Below, in pieces: positions 7,976-15,162 of a DNA stretch of 35,799 nt. The stretch comes from Christensenella sp. UBA7102 (GTDB taxonomy: Bacteria; Bacillota; Clostridia; Christensenellales; UBA1750), in contig DKYK01000013.1 in the NCBI GenBank assembly GCA_002492415.1, positions 3,077-38,875 on the forward strand, written 5' to 3'. Both the position numbers and the translations under genes were made by a program. Numbering within the stretch: position 1 is the stretch's first letter; each line of letters begins with the position of its first letter. The notes under the pieces were generated by a model that saw only the letters and a list, made by a program, of their open reading frames with translations, was not told the DNA's origin and did not search any database.

Positions 7976-8695
7976 TCATTTCCCCGCAACACGGTTTCTG
8001 CACTCGAGCAAATATTCAAACAGCGCGCGCGTGCTGCGCTCGGGAAGATCCAGAAGGAACTCCCGCTCCGAAATATCTCCCAGTCGATGGGCGTCGGAGG
8101 CGTAGAGGATCTTATACTCCCCGGTAGTCGCAGTGGGCGCGGGCGCGGCACGATAGACCTCCAGCGCAGAAAATACCGGACGCGCAGGCAGAAAGCCCAG
8201 GTTAGCGAGCAACGAATTGGAGGATCGATTGATATGCGCCGCGACGCACGCCCCACCCGCCTCCTCGCACGCCTGCGCAATGTCCTCGATGGATAGGTCC
8301 GTGGCCTGAATCAGCAGCCTGTCCAGCTCGCCTACCGTCTCGTCATCCTCATTGAGGATCAGTTGGTTGCCGAAAATAGCCTTGTTATTAGAGAGAGGTG
8401 GCAGGTGGTCGTAAACCATTCTGCCAAATTCCACTGCAGTATCCACATTGGCAAAGTAGGTCAGGATATGGACCTCCTCGCTGGAGGTGACCTCAATGCC
8501 CGGCAGCAGCACCACGTCCATGGCGTCCGCCACTGCCTTTACCGCCGGGAGGTTAAAGGCCGCGTTATGGTCGGTCACAGCAATGCAGTCCAGCTGCTTG
8601 ATGTAGGCCATACCCACCATGTTGTTCGGCGTCATATCGTCGTCCGCGCAGGGCGACAGGCATGAGTGCATGTGCAGATCAACCGCGCACTTCAT
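7976..8695 (-). CDS. PHP-domain metal-dependent phosphoesterase
   Basis: PHP-family hydrolase of 239 residues. Metal ligands are visible along the fold: H8 and H10 in DLHMHS, D42-H43 in TDHN, E68 in GIEVTS, H76, H154 in AAHINR, and D201/H203 in SDAHRLG. Family members hydrolyse phosphoesters (for example nucleotides or histidinol phosphate); which substrate applies here is not evident. The gene directly follows a DRTGG gene with 2 bp between stop and start and has no clear ribosome site of its own, so translation is probably coupled. Such genes recur next to sensor-type hydrogenases in Clostridia, so a signalling or cofactor-related role is inferred. Confidence 0.88.
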   Translation of the reverse strand: MKCAVDLHMHSCLSPCADDDMTPNNMVGMAYIKQLDCIAVTDHNAAFNLPAVKAVADAMDVVLLPGIEVTSSEEVHILTYFANVDTAVEFGRMVYDHLPPLSNNKAIFGNQLILNEDDETVGELDRLLIQATDLSIEDIAQACEEAGGACVAAHINRSSNSLLANLGFLPARPVFSALEVYRAAPAPTATTGEYKILYASDAHRLGDISEREFLLDLPERSTRALFEYLLECRNRVAGK

Positions 8696-8697
8696 GG

Positions 8698-9045
8698 CTA
8701 CTTGACGGGGTCGCCCAGACCCTTGGAATGCATCAGGCCAGCGATCTCAAAAGCCGTTTTGCCGGTTGAAAGCACGGGGATCTCCTCCTCGGCCGCCTTT
8801 TCCAGTGTCTCAGGCTTAACCTCAATGTTCTCGGGGATGATCACGCAGGACATGTCCAGTAGCGTTGCCACCGCGATGACGTTGAGATGGTTCATCACCG
8901 TCACCCACGCGGTTCCGGGCGCTCCCTTTGCCATTACCCAGGAGAGCAGGTCGCATACATAGGCGCTGCCGACCTCGCGGCTTAGATCCACGCCTTCGTT
9001 GAGCACCCTTGCACCCAGCAGTTCCTTTAGTTCTGCAACCGTCAT
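8698..9045 (-). CDS. DRTGG-domain protein (second copy)
   Basis: Small alpha/beta protein of 115 residues that I assign to the DRTGG family, the domain also found in some phosphotransacetylases and CBS-domain proteins. It carries no catalytic motif that I can identify. It lies 12 bp after the sensor-type hydrogenase gene and 2 bp before the PHP gene, with AGGAGG 8 bases before the ATG. A second, divergent DRTGG protein is encoded at 10850-11203. By family, nucleotide or ligand binding is possible; the role in this cluster is unknown. Confidence 0.75.
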   Translation of the reverse strand: MTVAELKELLGARVLNEGVDLSREVGSAYVCDLLSWVMAKGAPGTAWVTVMNHLNVIAVATLLDMSCVIIPENIEVKPETLEKAAEEEIPVLSTGKTAFEIAGLMHSKGLGDPVK

Positions 9046-9057
9046 TGCAATTCCCTC

Positions 9058-10365
9058 CTACTTTCTCGTCGTCTCGGAGATGTCCACCATCTGCTTGGAC
9101 ATCTGCTGTATCTTCTGTTTGAGCTTGAATATGCAATCCAGCTCCACCGCAAAGCCCAGCACCACATCCTCGGCCAGCGCCCTGCAAGAGGGCGAACCGC
9201 AGGAGCCGCAGTCCAGACCCGGCAGGTTCGCGTAGATTTGCTCGATACGCTCCATCTTCTGAAGCGCCACATACAGATTATCGTCCAGCTTCATCGCGGG
9301 ATTGGGCTGGAAGAGCAGCTGCGTGCGCAGCTCTTCGCTGGTCAGTTCCCGCTCCTCGCCATCCGGCGCCTCGAGGCGTGGCAGCTTTTCGGACAATCTG
9401 CGTAGGCGATTCTTGGCCACATAGGTATTTTCAAAGGTCAGCGGACCTCCTAGGCAGCCGCCCACGCAAGCCAGGCCCTCGAAATATTCCAGATCAGAAA
9501 GATCTCCGTTTTCTATGCTCTCCAGCACCTGAATGACGTTCTCAATGCCATCGACCGCCAGCGCGTTTTCCACGCCCACAGCCAGCATCTCGCCGCCGGT
9601 TTGTGCCCAGGCCACGCCGTGCGAACCCGCGTGCTGCAGGTTGTCAAAGTGCCGCGCCGTCTTGATTTGTGCGTTAAGCTGCCCATAGACGTCCATGATA
9701 GAGATGACGCCGTCAACGTTGCTCTTGTGGATGGACTGCGGAGCGCGTACCTCGGTCATCTTGGCTGGGCAGGGCGTCAGGAAGAATATGCCCACATCCT
9801 CAGGGGCAGCGGACATATTTCGGCACACGCGCTTTCGCGCTGCCAGCGCCGCCGCCTCCATGGGCGAAATGACATCCACCACATTGTCCAATAGTTCAGG
9901 GAAGCGCACTTGGATCAGCCGCACGATGGCAGGGCAAGCCGAAGAGATCAGCGGCATGCCGTTATGCACCTTTCGATTCTTGACGCGCTGTGCAATTTCC
10001 TGCGAGACATACTCCGCGCCCCTTGCCACCTCATACACATCGTCAAAGCCAATGGCGATGAGCGCATCGAGCAGGCGACCGATATCGGTCAGGCCCTTAA
10101 ACTGGCCATAGAGCGTGGGGGCAGGCAGCGCCACGCGGATTTTGTAATCCGAAAGCCGGGTCAGCGGGTCGGTCACCGCCACCTTTGCGTGGTAGGGACA
10201 GCGCTGGATGCACGCGCCGCAGTCGATGCAACGCTCTTTTATGATGTGTGCGCTGCCTCCATAGACGCGGATGGCCTCGGTAGGACAGTGCTTAAGACAT
10301 GTGGTACAGCCCTTGCACTTCTCCTTTTCCAGCATTACGGAATGATAGTAGGTCGTGTTGCCCAT
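9058..10365 (-). CDS. Sensor-type [FeFe] hydrogenase-like protein (HydS/HfsB-like)
   Basis: Protein of 435 residues. A two-cluster ferredoxin domain opens it (C17/20/23/27 and C46/49/52/56). The H-cluster domain follows with degenerate motifs: L1 SSACPAIVRL (A143, C144), L2 TPCPAKMTEVR (C199) and L3 LACVGGCLGGP (C300, C304). A four-cysteine FeS domain (C386, C389, C394, C411; CX2CX4CX16C) and a short helical tail end the protein. The residue before the cubane ligand in L1, the proton-relay cysteine in catalytic enzymes, is alanine, which is typical of sensory HydS proteins. There is no PAS domain at the C terminus, unlike classical HydS, and no small-subunit tail. AGGAG lies 6 bases before the ATG. 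I infer an H2/redox sensor or regulator of the neighbouring hydrogenase. Confidence 0.88.
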   Translation of the reverse strand: MGNTTYYHSVMLEKEKCKGCTTCLKHCPTEAIRVYGGSAHIIKERCIDCGACIQRCPYHAKVAVTDPLTRLSDYKIRVALPAPTLYGQFKGLTDIGRLLDALIAIGFDDVYEVARGAEYVSQEIAQRVKNRKVHNGMPLISSACPAIVRLIQVRFPELLDNVVDVISPMEAAALAARKRVCRNMSAAPEDVGIFFLTPCPAKMTEVRAPQSIHKSNVDGVISIMDVYGQLNAQIKTARHFDNLQHAGSHGVAWAQTGGEMLAVGVENALAVDGIENVIQVLESIENGDLSDLEYFEGLACVGGCLGGPLTFENTYVAKNRLRRLSEKLPRLEAPDGEERELTSEELRTQLLFQPNPAMKLDDNLYVALQKMERIEQIYANLPGLDCGSCGSPSCRALAEDVVLGFAVELDCIFKLKQKIQQMSKQMVDISETTRK

Positions 10366-10423
10366 TTCCCTCTCCTTCCCAAGCTCTGTCTTTTTTGTTC
10401 CTAAGGAGAGCAGCGTTGCTTTG

Positions 10424-10846
10424 CTACTTCAACCTGAATTTCATTAGGATCTCTGTACCCACGCCCGCCTCGGACTTGATATCAAATTCATCGGCGTTGC
10501 GCTTCATGTTGGGCAGGCCCATACCGGCACCAAAGCCCATCATGCGCACGGATTCCGGCGCGGTGGACCAGCCTTCACGCATCGCAAGCTCCAGGTTCGC
10601 TATGCCGGGGCCGCGGTCCTTGACCAGCAGCATCACGCTGTCCTGCGTCACCTGGAAGTCAATGGTGCCGCCCAGCGAGTGGATGACCAGATTCAGCTCC
10701 ACCTCGTAGGAACACACTGAGATACGACGCAGCAGCGCGCTGTCCACGCCCAGCTTCTTGAGCGTGCGCTTGATCTTGGCCGACGCTTCGCCTGCGGTGA
10801 CAAAGTCGTCCTTTTCAACGGGGAAAACCTCTGCAATCAACGGCAT
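10424..10846 (-). CDS. Anti-sigma/switch-kinase-like ATPase (RsbT/RsbW type)
   Basis: GHKL-fold ATPase of 140 residues resembling RsbT/RsbW serine kinases of partner-switching systems. The N-box is VCSYEVELNLVIHS with E and N as ATP/Mg ligands, G1 is DRGPGI, and the G2 loop is GFGAGMGLPNMKRN. Classical partners (an anti-sigma-factor antagonist with a STAS domain, a PP2C phosphatase or a sigma factor) are absent from the window, so the protein substrate is unknown. It lies between a DRTGG gene and the sensor-type hydrogenase gene. Its ribosome site AGGAGG is formed by the last codons of the upstream gene, whose stop is 3 bp away. Confidence 0.85.
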   Translation of the reverse strand: MPLIAEVFPVEKDDFVTAGEASAKIKRTLKKLGVDSALLRRISVCSYEVELNLVIHSLGGTIDFQVTQDSVMLLVKDRGPGIANLELAMREGWSTAPESVRMMGFGAGMGLPNMKRNADEFDIKSEAGVGTEILMKFRLK

Positions 10847-10849
10847 ACG

Positions 10850-11203
10850 CTACTTCCTCCTTCCGATGCCCGTCAGGCCGTTCGAATAGAGGATGCCGCT
10901 GGTGCAGTAGAGCGTATGGGTGGTGGCCAGCAGCACCATGCCGTTCTCCTTCGCCTTGTCGATGATCTCCTGGGTGGGCAGTTTGCCGCGTACGAACACG
11001 ATGCACTCCAGATCCACCATTTCGGCAGTGCGGATGACGTGCTCGTTGACCAGACCCGTCAGCAGCACGGTGCGGCCGGTGACATACGCCAGCACATCGC
11101 TCATCATGTCGGAGCTGAACGCCATGTCCACCTCCATATCCAGCTTGTCCTCTCCGAGAATGACCTCGGCCTCCAGCAGTTCGGCAATCCTTCGTATAAC
11201 CAT
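10850..11203 (-). CDS. DRTGG-domain protein (first copy)
   Basis: Protein of 117 residues of the DRTGG family; the segment YVTGRTVLLTGLVNEH matches the region that names the family. No transmembrane segment or catalytic motif is visible. It begins the sensor half of the hydrogenase region (AAAGGAGG before the ATG) and is followed by the RsbT-like ATPase after 3 bp. No convincing promoter was found in the 37 bp between it and the SPOR-domain gene upstream, so it may be read from further up or from a promoter inside that gene. Confidence 0.78.
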   Translation of the reverse strand: MVIRRIAELLEAEVILGEDKLDMEVDMAFSSDMMSDVLAYVTGRTVLLTGLVNEHVIRTAEMVDLECIVFVRGKLPTQEIIDKAKENGMVLLATTHTLYCTSGILYSNGLTGIGRRK

Positions 11204-11240
11204 CTTACTCCTCCTTTGCTTTAAAATCCGTTCACCATGT

Positions 11241-12143
11241 TCATGCCTCTTTTAAGCTCTGAACATAAGATTGATATTCCGTTAAACTCCTGATACCAGT
11301 ATACTTTATTTTTGCGGAAAGTTCCAGTATATTTTCTGGCGGATCAACAATTAGCGCATCCAATTCCTCCCACGTGCCGTGAAACACGCTGGAAAGGCCG
11401 TCCAATGCCTGGCTCTGCCCCTCGATCAGCGCGTCGGAGAACGCCTCCTCGCAGGCCGCGCCCAGCTTGTCGCGCTGCGCGGTCAGCCGTCCCACCGCCT
11501 GATTGAGTGTGGCCACGCCGCCGTCCACGTCCTGCCACAGGTCGGAGAGCATCTGCACCGTCTGCTGCCAGACGGAGAACGCGTCGCGCACGCCATCGAT
11601 GCGGCGGGCAGACGCGGTCAGGCGCAGTTCTACGCCGTCAATGGTAAGCGCCTGAACTTGCGCATTGATGTCCTCCTGCTGTTTCAGGTTCTGTGCCACG
11701 TTCTGGCAAGCGGCGGTGCTGTCATAGGCAGCGAGCAGCACGCTGTACCCGTCCCCTTCTTTCTGTACATAGCCCGCACCGCCGCGCGCACGGTAGAGCA
11801 CCGCAGCATCCCGCGCCTGTTTCTCTTCCTCAAAGCCTCCACAGCTGAGCAGGTAGCTCTCCATCGCCGGAAAGGCGACGGTCTCGGTGATTTCGCCCGC
11901 CGCGTCCAGTGTGGGTTCCGGAGACGTTTCCACGTCGCTGATTTCATTCTCCTGTTCTTCCTCGCCGCTATCCCTGCTGAACAGCGCGCTGTGCAGCCAG
12001 CTACCTGCGCCCATCGCCAGCGCCACATAACCGATGACGCCCAGCGCCACCAACGCCGCCAGCCAGCCAACGCCGCCCAATCCGCGCCGCGGCCGCCTGT
12101 GTACATAGTGCGTGTGATAACTTGTCCTCTTGGTCAATGCCAT
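11241..12143 (-). CDS. Membrane-anchored SPOR-domain protein
   Basis: Protein of 300 residues with a basic cytoplasmic N terminus (RRPRR), one membrane segment (about 25-47), an acidic Glu/Ser/Pro-rich linker (55-85) and a SPOR-like domain (about 90-160, around YLLSCGGFEEEKQARDAAV and YSVLLAAYDS). The remaining 140 residues are probably helical and unassigned. SPOR domains bind denuded peptidoglycan at division or sporulation sites, so a cell-wall role is likely. It faces the DUF6062 gene across a 110-bp divergent gap; GGGAGG lies just before the ATG. Whether it is cotranscribed with the downstream hydrogenase genes (37-bp gap) is open. Confidence 0.75.
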   Translation of the reverse strand: MALTKRTSYHTHYVHRRPRRGLGGVGWLAALVALGVIGYVALAMGAGSWLHSALFSRDSGEEEQENEISDVETSPEPTLDAAGEITETVAFPAMESYLLSCGGFEEEKQARDAAVLYRARGGAGYVQKEGDGYSVLLAAYDSTAACQNVAQNLKQQEDINAQVQALTIDGVELRLTASARRIDGVRDAFSVWQQTVQMLSDLWQDVDGGVATLNQAVGRLTAQRDKLGAACEEAFSDALIEGQSQALDGLSSVFHGTWEELDALIVDPPENILELSAKIKYTGIRSLTEYQSYVQSLKEA

Positions 12144-12198
12144 GCACCTCCCTCATCCCTACAAGGCTATGCATGAGACGACTGAGGTAGAATCGTGG

Positions 12199-12227
12199 TT
12201 GCGATTTTGGCGCGCATACGGTATACT
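12199..12227 (+). promoter_or_regulatory. Predicted promoter of the DUF6062 gene
   Basis: TTGCGA (12199-12204), 17-bp spacer, TATACT (12222-12227), ending 26 bp before the ATG. The gene has an AAAGGAGG ribosome site. No equally good promoter was found on the minus strand of this divergent gap for the SPOR gene. Confidence 0.7.
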
Positions 12228-12253
12228 GAATCTTAACAAAGGAGGTCTCACAC

Positions 12254-13042
12254 ATGCCGCAGGTACATCTGGATACCATCCCCATCTGGGACGCCTACAA
12301 GATGGACACGGAATGCCCCGTATGCGCACTGGAGGACAACTGCGAGCGGCAGTTTCTCGACGTGGCCCTGGGCGGCGCGATGATGGAACCCGATACGCGC
12401 ATCGCCACCAATGAAAAGGGCTTTTGTCCGCGCCATTTTGCGCAGCTCTACGACGCTCAGAACCGCCTGAGCCTGGCGCTGATGACGCATACACACCTCA
12501 AGGATGTGATGGATTCCACGCAGAGGCAGTCCGATGCTTTGCTGCGCGCGCTCGAAGCGGAAAAGAAAAAGAATCCCCTGTCCCGCGCAGCATCGGGCGT
12601 AGCCAAGTCCTCGCCCTTTCACAAGCAGATGGCTGCATTGGCCGATCATGTACAATTTCGTACCGATAGTTGCTATATCTGCGACCGCATCCAAAAGTCA
12701 ATGGACCGCTACATTGAGACAATCTGTTATCTGTACAAAAAAGATGAGAGCTTTCGATCGACATTTACGGAATCCAAAGGCGTGTGCCAGCGGCACTATG
12801 CGGTGCTGCTGCGCGGTGCGCTGGAGCACATGTCGGGTAGCATGCAGCTGCAGTTTGTGGAGGATCTGCTGGCGCTGCAAAAGCGCAACCTGGAACGTGT
12901 AGAGCATGATCTGGAGTGGTTCACGCTCAAGTTTGATTACCGCAACCAGGACAAGCCCTGGGGCAACAGCCGCGATGCCGTGGAGCGCTCCATTAACAGG
13001 CTGCAGGGCCGTGTGATCCCCAAGGACAACGAAAAAGGCTGA
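12254..13042 (+). CDS. DUF6062 family protein with duplicated Cys/His module
   Basis: Soluble protein of 262 residues that I recognise as DUF6062, a clostridial family of unknown function. It contains two similar modules. In the first, C21-x2-C24 is followed after 33 residues by C58-x2-H61 (GFCPRHFAQLYD). In the second, C140-x2-C143 is followed after 34 residues by C178-x2-H181 (GVCQRHYAVLLR). Each could bind one metal ion, probably zinc or iron; this is inference. Residues 80-130 are a charged linker. The gene has its own promoter and a shared convergent terminator, so it is probably a single-gene unit. Confidence 0.8.
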   Translation: MPQVHLDTIPIWDAYKMDTECPVCALEDNCERQFLDVALGGAMMEPDTRIATNEKGFCPRHFAQLYDAQNRLSLALMTHTHLKDVMDSTQRQSDALLRALEAEKKKNPLSRAASGVAKSSPFHKQMAALADHVQFRTDSCYICDRIQKSMDRYIETICYLYKKDESFRSTFTESKGVCQRHYAVLLRGALEHMSGSMQLQFVEDLLALQKRNLERVEHDLEWFTLKFDYRNQDKPWGNSRDAVERSINRLQGRVIPKDNEKG

Positions 13043-13050
13043 CGGACATA

Positions 13051-13092
13051 AAAATCACCCGCCTGGACACTGGATCCGGGCGGGTGATTTTT
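13051..13092. terminator. Bidirectional intrinsic terminator between DUF6062 and zinc-ribbon genes
   Basis: A 13-bp stem (AAAATCACCCGCC and its complement, 13051-13063 and 13079-13091) with T runs on both sides serves two convergent genes ending at 13042 and 13112. Confidence 0.9.
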
Positions 13093-13111
13093 GTCATCGG
13101 GATGCGTCGGT

Positions 13112-13276
13112 TTACGCGAGCGAACCACTCTGCGCTTTGTCTTTTGCCTCGCCTTGTTCCTTGGGCTGCTCCTTTTCCGGAATCATGTGGTGCTTGGCCG
13201 CATAGCACATGGCGCACAGATCGGGCTGTTTGTCGGCTTCTACCCTATAGCCGCACTTGGTGCAAACATAGATCAT
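13112..13276 (-). CDS. Small zinc-ribbon / rubredoxin-like protein, 54 residues
   Basis: Short gene with MIYVCTKCGYRVEADKQPDL at its start and two CX2C knuckles (C5, C8 and C21, C24), the first in the CTKCGY context of rubredoxin-like zinc ribbons. The tail after residue 32 is Lys/Glu/Gln-rich and probably disordered. AAGGAGG lies 9 bases before the ATG, a consensus promoter precedes it, and a shared terminator follows, so it is very likely a real single-gene unit. It could bind zinc or iron; function unknown. Confidence 0.82.
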   Translation of the reverse strand: MIYVCTKCGYRVEADKQPDLCAMCYAAKHHMIPEKEQPKEQGEAKDKAQSGSLA

Positions 13277-13320
13277 CGCTTTTCTCCTCCTTCCGACCGG
13301 GGCTTCATTTTTCTGCTTTC

Positions 13321-13349
13321 ATGATACCGCACCCGGGGTACGAAAGCAA
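13321..13349 (-). promoter_or_regulatory. Predicted promoter of the zinc-ribbon gene
   Basis: Minus-strand TTGCTT (13349-13344), 17-bp spacer and TATCAT (13326-13321), 45 bp before the ATG. Confidence 0.6.
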
Positions 13350-13382
13350 TGCCTTCGATGCGCGATTTTCACACTTTCCCGC

Positions 13383-13411
13383 TTGACGGAACGGTGCATC
13401 TCCCCTATACT
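13383..13411 (+). promoter_or_regulatory. Predicted promoter of the dus gene
   Basis: TTGACG (13383-13388), 17-bp spacer, TATACT (13406-13411): a near-consensus sigma-70-type promoter 36 bp before the dus start codon. Confidence 0.8.
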
Positions 13412-13447
13412 CTCCCTTGCACGCAGTAATTAACGGAGGATGCATCC

Positions 13448-14404
13448 ATGAAGGTCTACTTTGCTCCGATGGAAGGTTTTACCGATGCCGTGTACCGCCG
13501 CGTTCACCATCAGATGTTCGGCGGAGCGGAGAAATATTTCATTCCCTTTATCAGTCCAACACAGTACGATTGCCTCACGCCGCGTGAAAAAGCCGCCGTA
13601 CTGCCCAAGTACAATAAAAACGTTCCCGCAGTGCCGCAAGTACTGTCCAATCGGTCCGACACTTTCCTGTGGGCAGCGCGTACGCTGTGCGACCTGGGCT
13701 ATGCCGAGGTCAACCTCAATGTGGGTTGTCCCTCCGGAACGGTGACGGCCAAATACAAGGGCGCAGGCATGCTGCGTGATCTGGATACGCTGCGCGTATT
13801 TCTGGACGAAGTGTTTACGCATGCTTCGCTTCCCGTTTCCATAAAGACGCGCATCGGCTTTGCCGACCCGGAGGAATGGGCGCAAATTTTGGCGATCTAC
13901 CGGCAATACCCAATTTATGAGCTGACCGTACACCCCCGTACGCGCGCACAGTATTATAAAGGAAAGATTTGGGATGATGCCTTTGTGCAGGCTCAGGCAG
14001 CGCTGACCATACCGCTGGTCTACAACGGCGACGTGTTTTCGCCGCAGGACGCTGCAAACGTCCTCAAAACCCATCCGGATGTCACGCTGATGCTGGGCCG
14101 CGGGCTGTTGACCAACCCTGCTCTGGCACGTCAGCTACACGGCGGTCAATGCTTGAGCGTCAATGAGGTGAGCCAATTCCACGACGCGCTGTACGAAGAG
14201 TATCTGGCACAATACCCCAAAAATATCGCGGTATGGCGTATGTGCGACGCGATGAAGTACCTTTCCCTCGCCTTTGAGGAGCCGCACAAGTGCGTTAAGG
14301 CTATGCGAAAAGCGCGCAGCGAAGCGGAATACCTGAACGCCGTGCGCTGCCTGTTCTCCGAACATCCACTGCGCGATGCGCCCTACTTCTCGCCTGCGCT
14401 GTGA
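13448..14404 (+). CDS. dus: tRNA-dihydrouridine synthase
   Basis: FMN-dependent enzyme of 318 residues that reduces uridines in the tRNA D-loop using NAD(P)H. The TIM barrel starts with YFAPMEGFTD (flavin-binding loop). Further signatures are NLNVGCPSGTVTAKYKGAGM with the conserved family cysteine, SIKTRIG, LTVHPRTRAQYYKG, and the phosphate-binding NGDVFS and MLGRGLLTNP. The C-terminal helical tRNA-binding domain (about 240-318) is complete. Strong ribosome site GGAGG before the ATG. Which D-loop position is modified cannot be told. Confidence 0.95.
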   Translation: MKVYFAPMEGFTDAVYRRVHHQMFGGAEKYFIPFISPTQYDCLTPREKAAVLPKYNKNVPAVPQVLSNRSDTFLWAARTLCDLGYAEVNLNVGCPSGTVTAKYKGAGMLRDLDTLRVFLDEVFTHASLPVSIKTRIGFADPEEWAQILAIYRQYPIYELTVHPRTRAQYYKGKIWDDAFVQAQAALTIPLVYNGDVFSPQDAANVLKTHPDVTLMLGRGLLTNPALARQLHGGQCLSVNEVSQFHDALYEEYLAQYPKNIAVWRMCDAMKYLSLAFEEPHKCVKAMRKARSEAEYLNAVRCLFSEHPLRDAPYFSPAL

Positions 14405-14437
14405 CGAAGATCTGCACAGAAAACTTTGCATTTACTG

Positions 14438-14457
14438 TTGGCAACAAAACTTGTCCG
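14438..14457. promoter_or_regulatory. Operator-like repeat 1 (imperfect) for the XRE regulator
   Basis: TTGGCAAC-AAAA-CTTGTCCG is an imperfect copy of the perfect repeat at 14468-14487, sharing the right half AAAACTTGTC exactly. It covers the -35 and part of the spacer. Confidence 0.55.
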
Positions 14458-14466
14458 CAGTATCAT
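14438..14466 (+). promoter_or_regulatory. Predicted promoter of the membrane protein/XRE operon
   Basis: TTGGCA (14438-14443), 17-bp spacer, TATCAT (14461-14466). Two operator-like inverted repeats lie over the -35/spacer and just after the -10. Confidence 0.7.
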
Positions 14467-14467
14467 G

Positions 14468-14487
14468 TTGACAAGAAAACTTGTCAA
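14468..14487. promoter_or_regulatory. Operator-like repeat 2 (perfect) for the XRE regulator
   Basis: TTGACAAG-AAAA-CTTGTCAA is a perfect 8-bp inverted repeat with a 4-bp centre, exactly 30 bp downstream of repeat 1 (about three helical turns) and over the expected transcription start. The position suggests autorepression by the XRE protein encoded at 14842. Confidence 0.65.
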
Positions 14488-14499
14488 GAAGGCAAAGCG

Positions 14500-14835
14500 A
14501 TGCGCAAAGAAGAAATTCTCGAGAAGAGCCGCAGGGAAAACAAGAATCAAGATCTGTACGAAAAGCAGGTGATGGCCGCGGGTGGCAACGCGGGGGCCGT
14601 GGCGGCGGCGGTGCTGGCGACCGTATTTTTCGTGGCGCAGATCCTGACCGGGGACGGCATGAACTACGGACTGTACGCGGTGGTGTTCACCATCCCGGCT
14701 GCAAGATTCACAGTCAAAGCCATTAAGCTAAGGCGCAAGCATGAGATCGCGCTGGCAGCACTCTACTGGCTGGGCGTAGTGTTGTTTTCTGCGGCGCATC
14801 TTTATCAGCTCATCACCATATCGGCCATATTTTGA
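14500..14835 (+). CDS. DUF6442-like small membrane protein
   Basis: Protein of 111 residues. The N terminus is charged and cytoplasmic (MRKEEILEKSRRENKNQDLY), followed by three predicted membrane segments (about 30-50, 55-73 and 85-105) with a basic KAIKLRRKHE loop. I recognise the pattern as DUF6442, usually found next to a small XRE regulator. Function unknown. The start is the ATG at 14500 with an AGAAGG site; earlier in-frame codons lie within the operator region and are not plausible. The XRE gene follows after 6 bp. Confidence 0.8.
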   Translation: MRKEEILEKSRRENKNQDLYEKQVMAAGGNAGAVAAAVLATVFFVAQILTGDGMNYGLYAVVFTIPAARFTVKAIKLRRKHEIALAALYWLGVVLFSAAHLYQLITISAIF

Positions 14836-14841
14836 GAAAAA

Positions 14842-15045
14842 ATGGAGCTCATACTGAAAAATCGGCTCAGAGCAGCGCGGATGGAGAAAAAGCTGTCGCA
14901 GGCCCAGCTTGCGCAGCTGGTGGGCGTGTCACGCAACACCATCAGTTCCATCGAGACAGGGCAATTCAATCCCACCGCCAAGCTTGCGCTGGTGCTGTGT
15001 ATCGCACTGGACAAAAAATTTGAGGAACTATTTTACTTTGACTAA
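14842..15045 (+). CDS. Small XRE-family transcriptional regulator
   Basis: A 67-residue protein that is almost only a helix-turn-helix domain: the HTH is LSQAQLAQLVGVSRNTISSI followed by ETGQFNPTAKLALVLCIALD, close to the YozG/Cro-like family. It has no ligand-binding domain. It follows the DUF6442-like gene by 6 bp and has no strong ribosome site, so coupling is likely. Two inverted repeats in the operon promoter are its probable targets. Confidence 0.93.
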   Translation: MELILKNRLRAARMEKKLSQAQLAQLVGVSRNTISSIETGQFNPTAKLALVLCIALDKKFEELFYFD

Positions 15046-15133
15046 GTCCGCAAAATCTGGAGGGACACATGACTTTCAGCACTTTCAAATTAAACTAAAA
15101 TTAACATGATCCGGGAAATAAAAAGTTTTATCA

Positions 15134-15162
15134 TTGACGGTGGACAAGGATGCAGGTAAAAT
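15134..15162 (+). promoter_or_regulatory. Predicted promoter of the MFS transporter gene
   Basis: TTGACG (15134-15139), 17-bp spacer, TAAAAT (15157-15162), about 70 bp before the chosen start codon. Confidence 0.75.
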
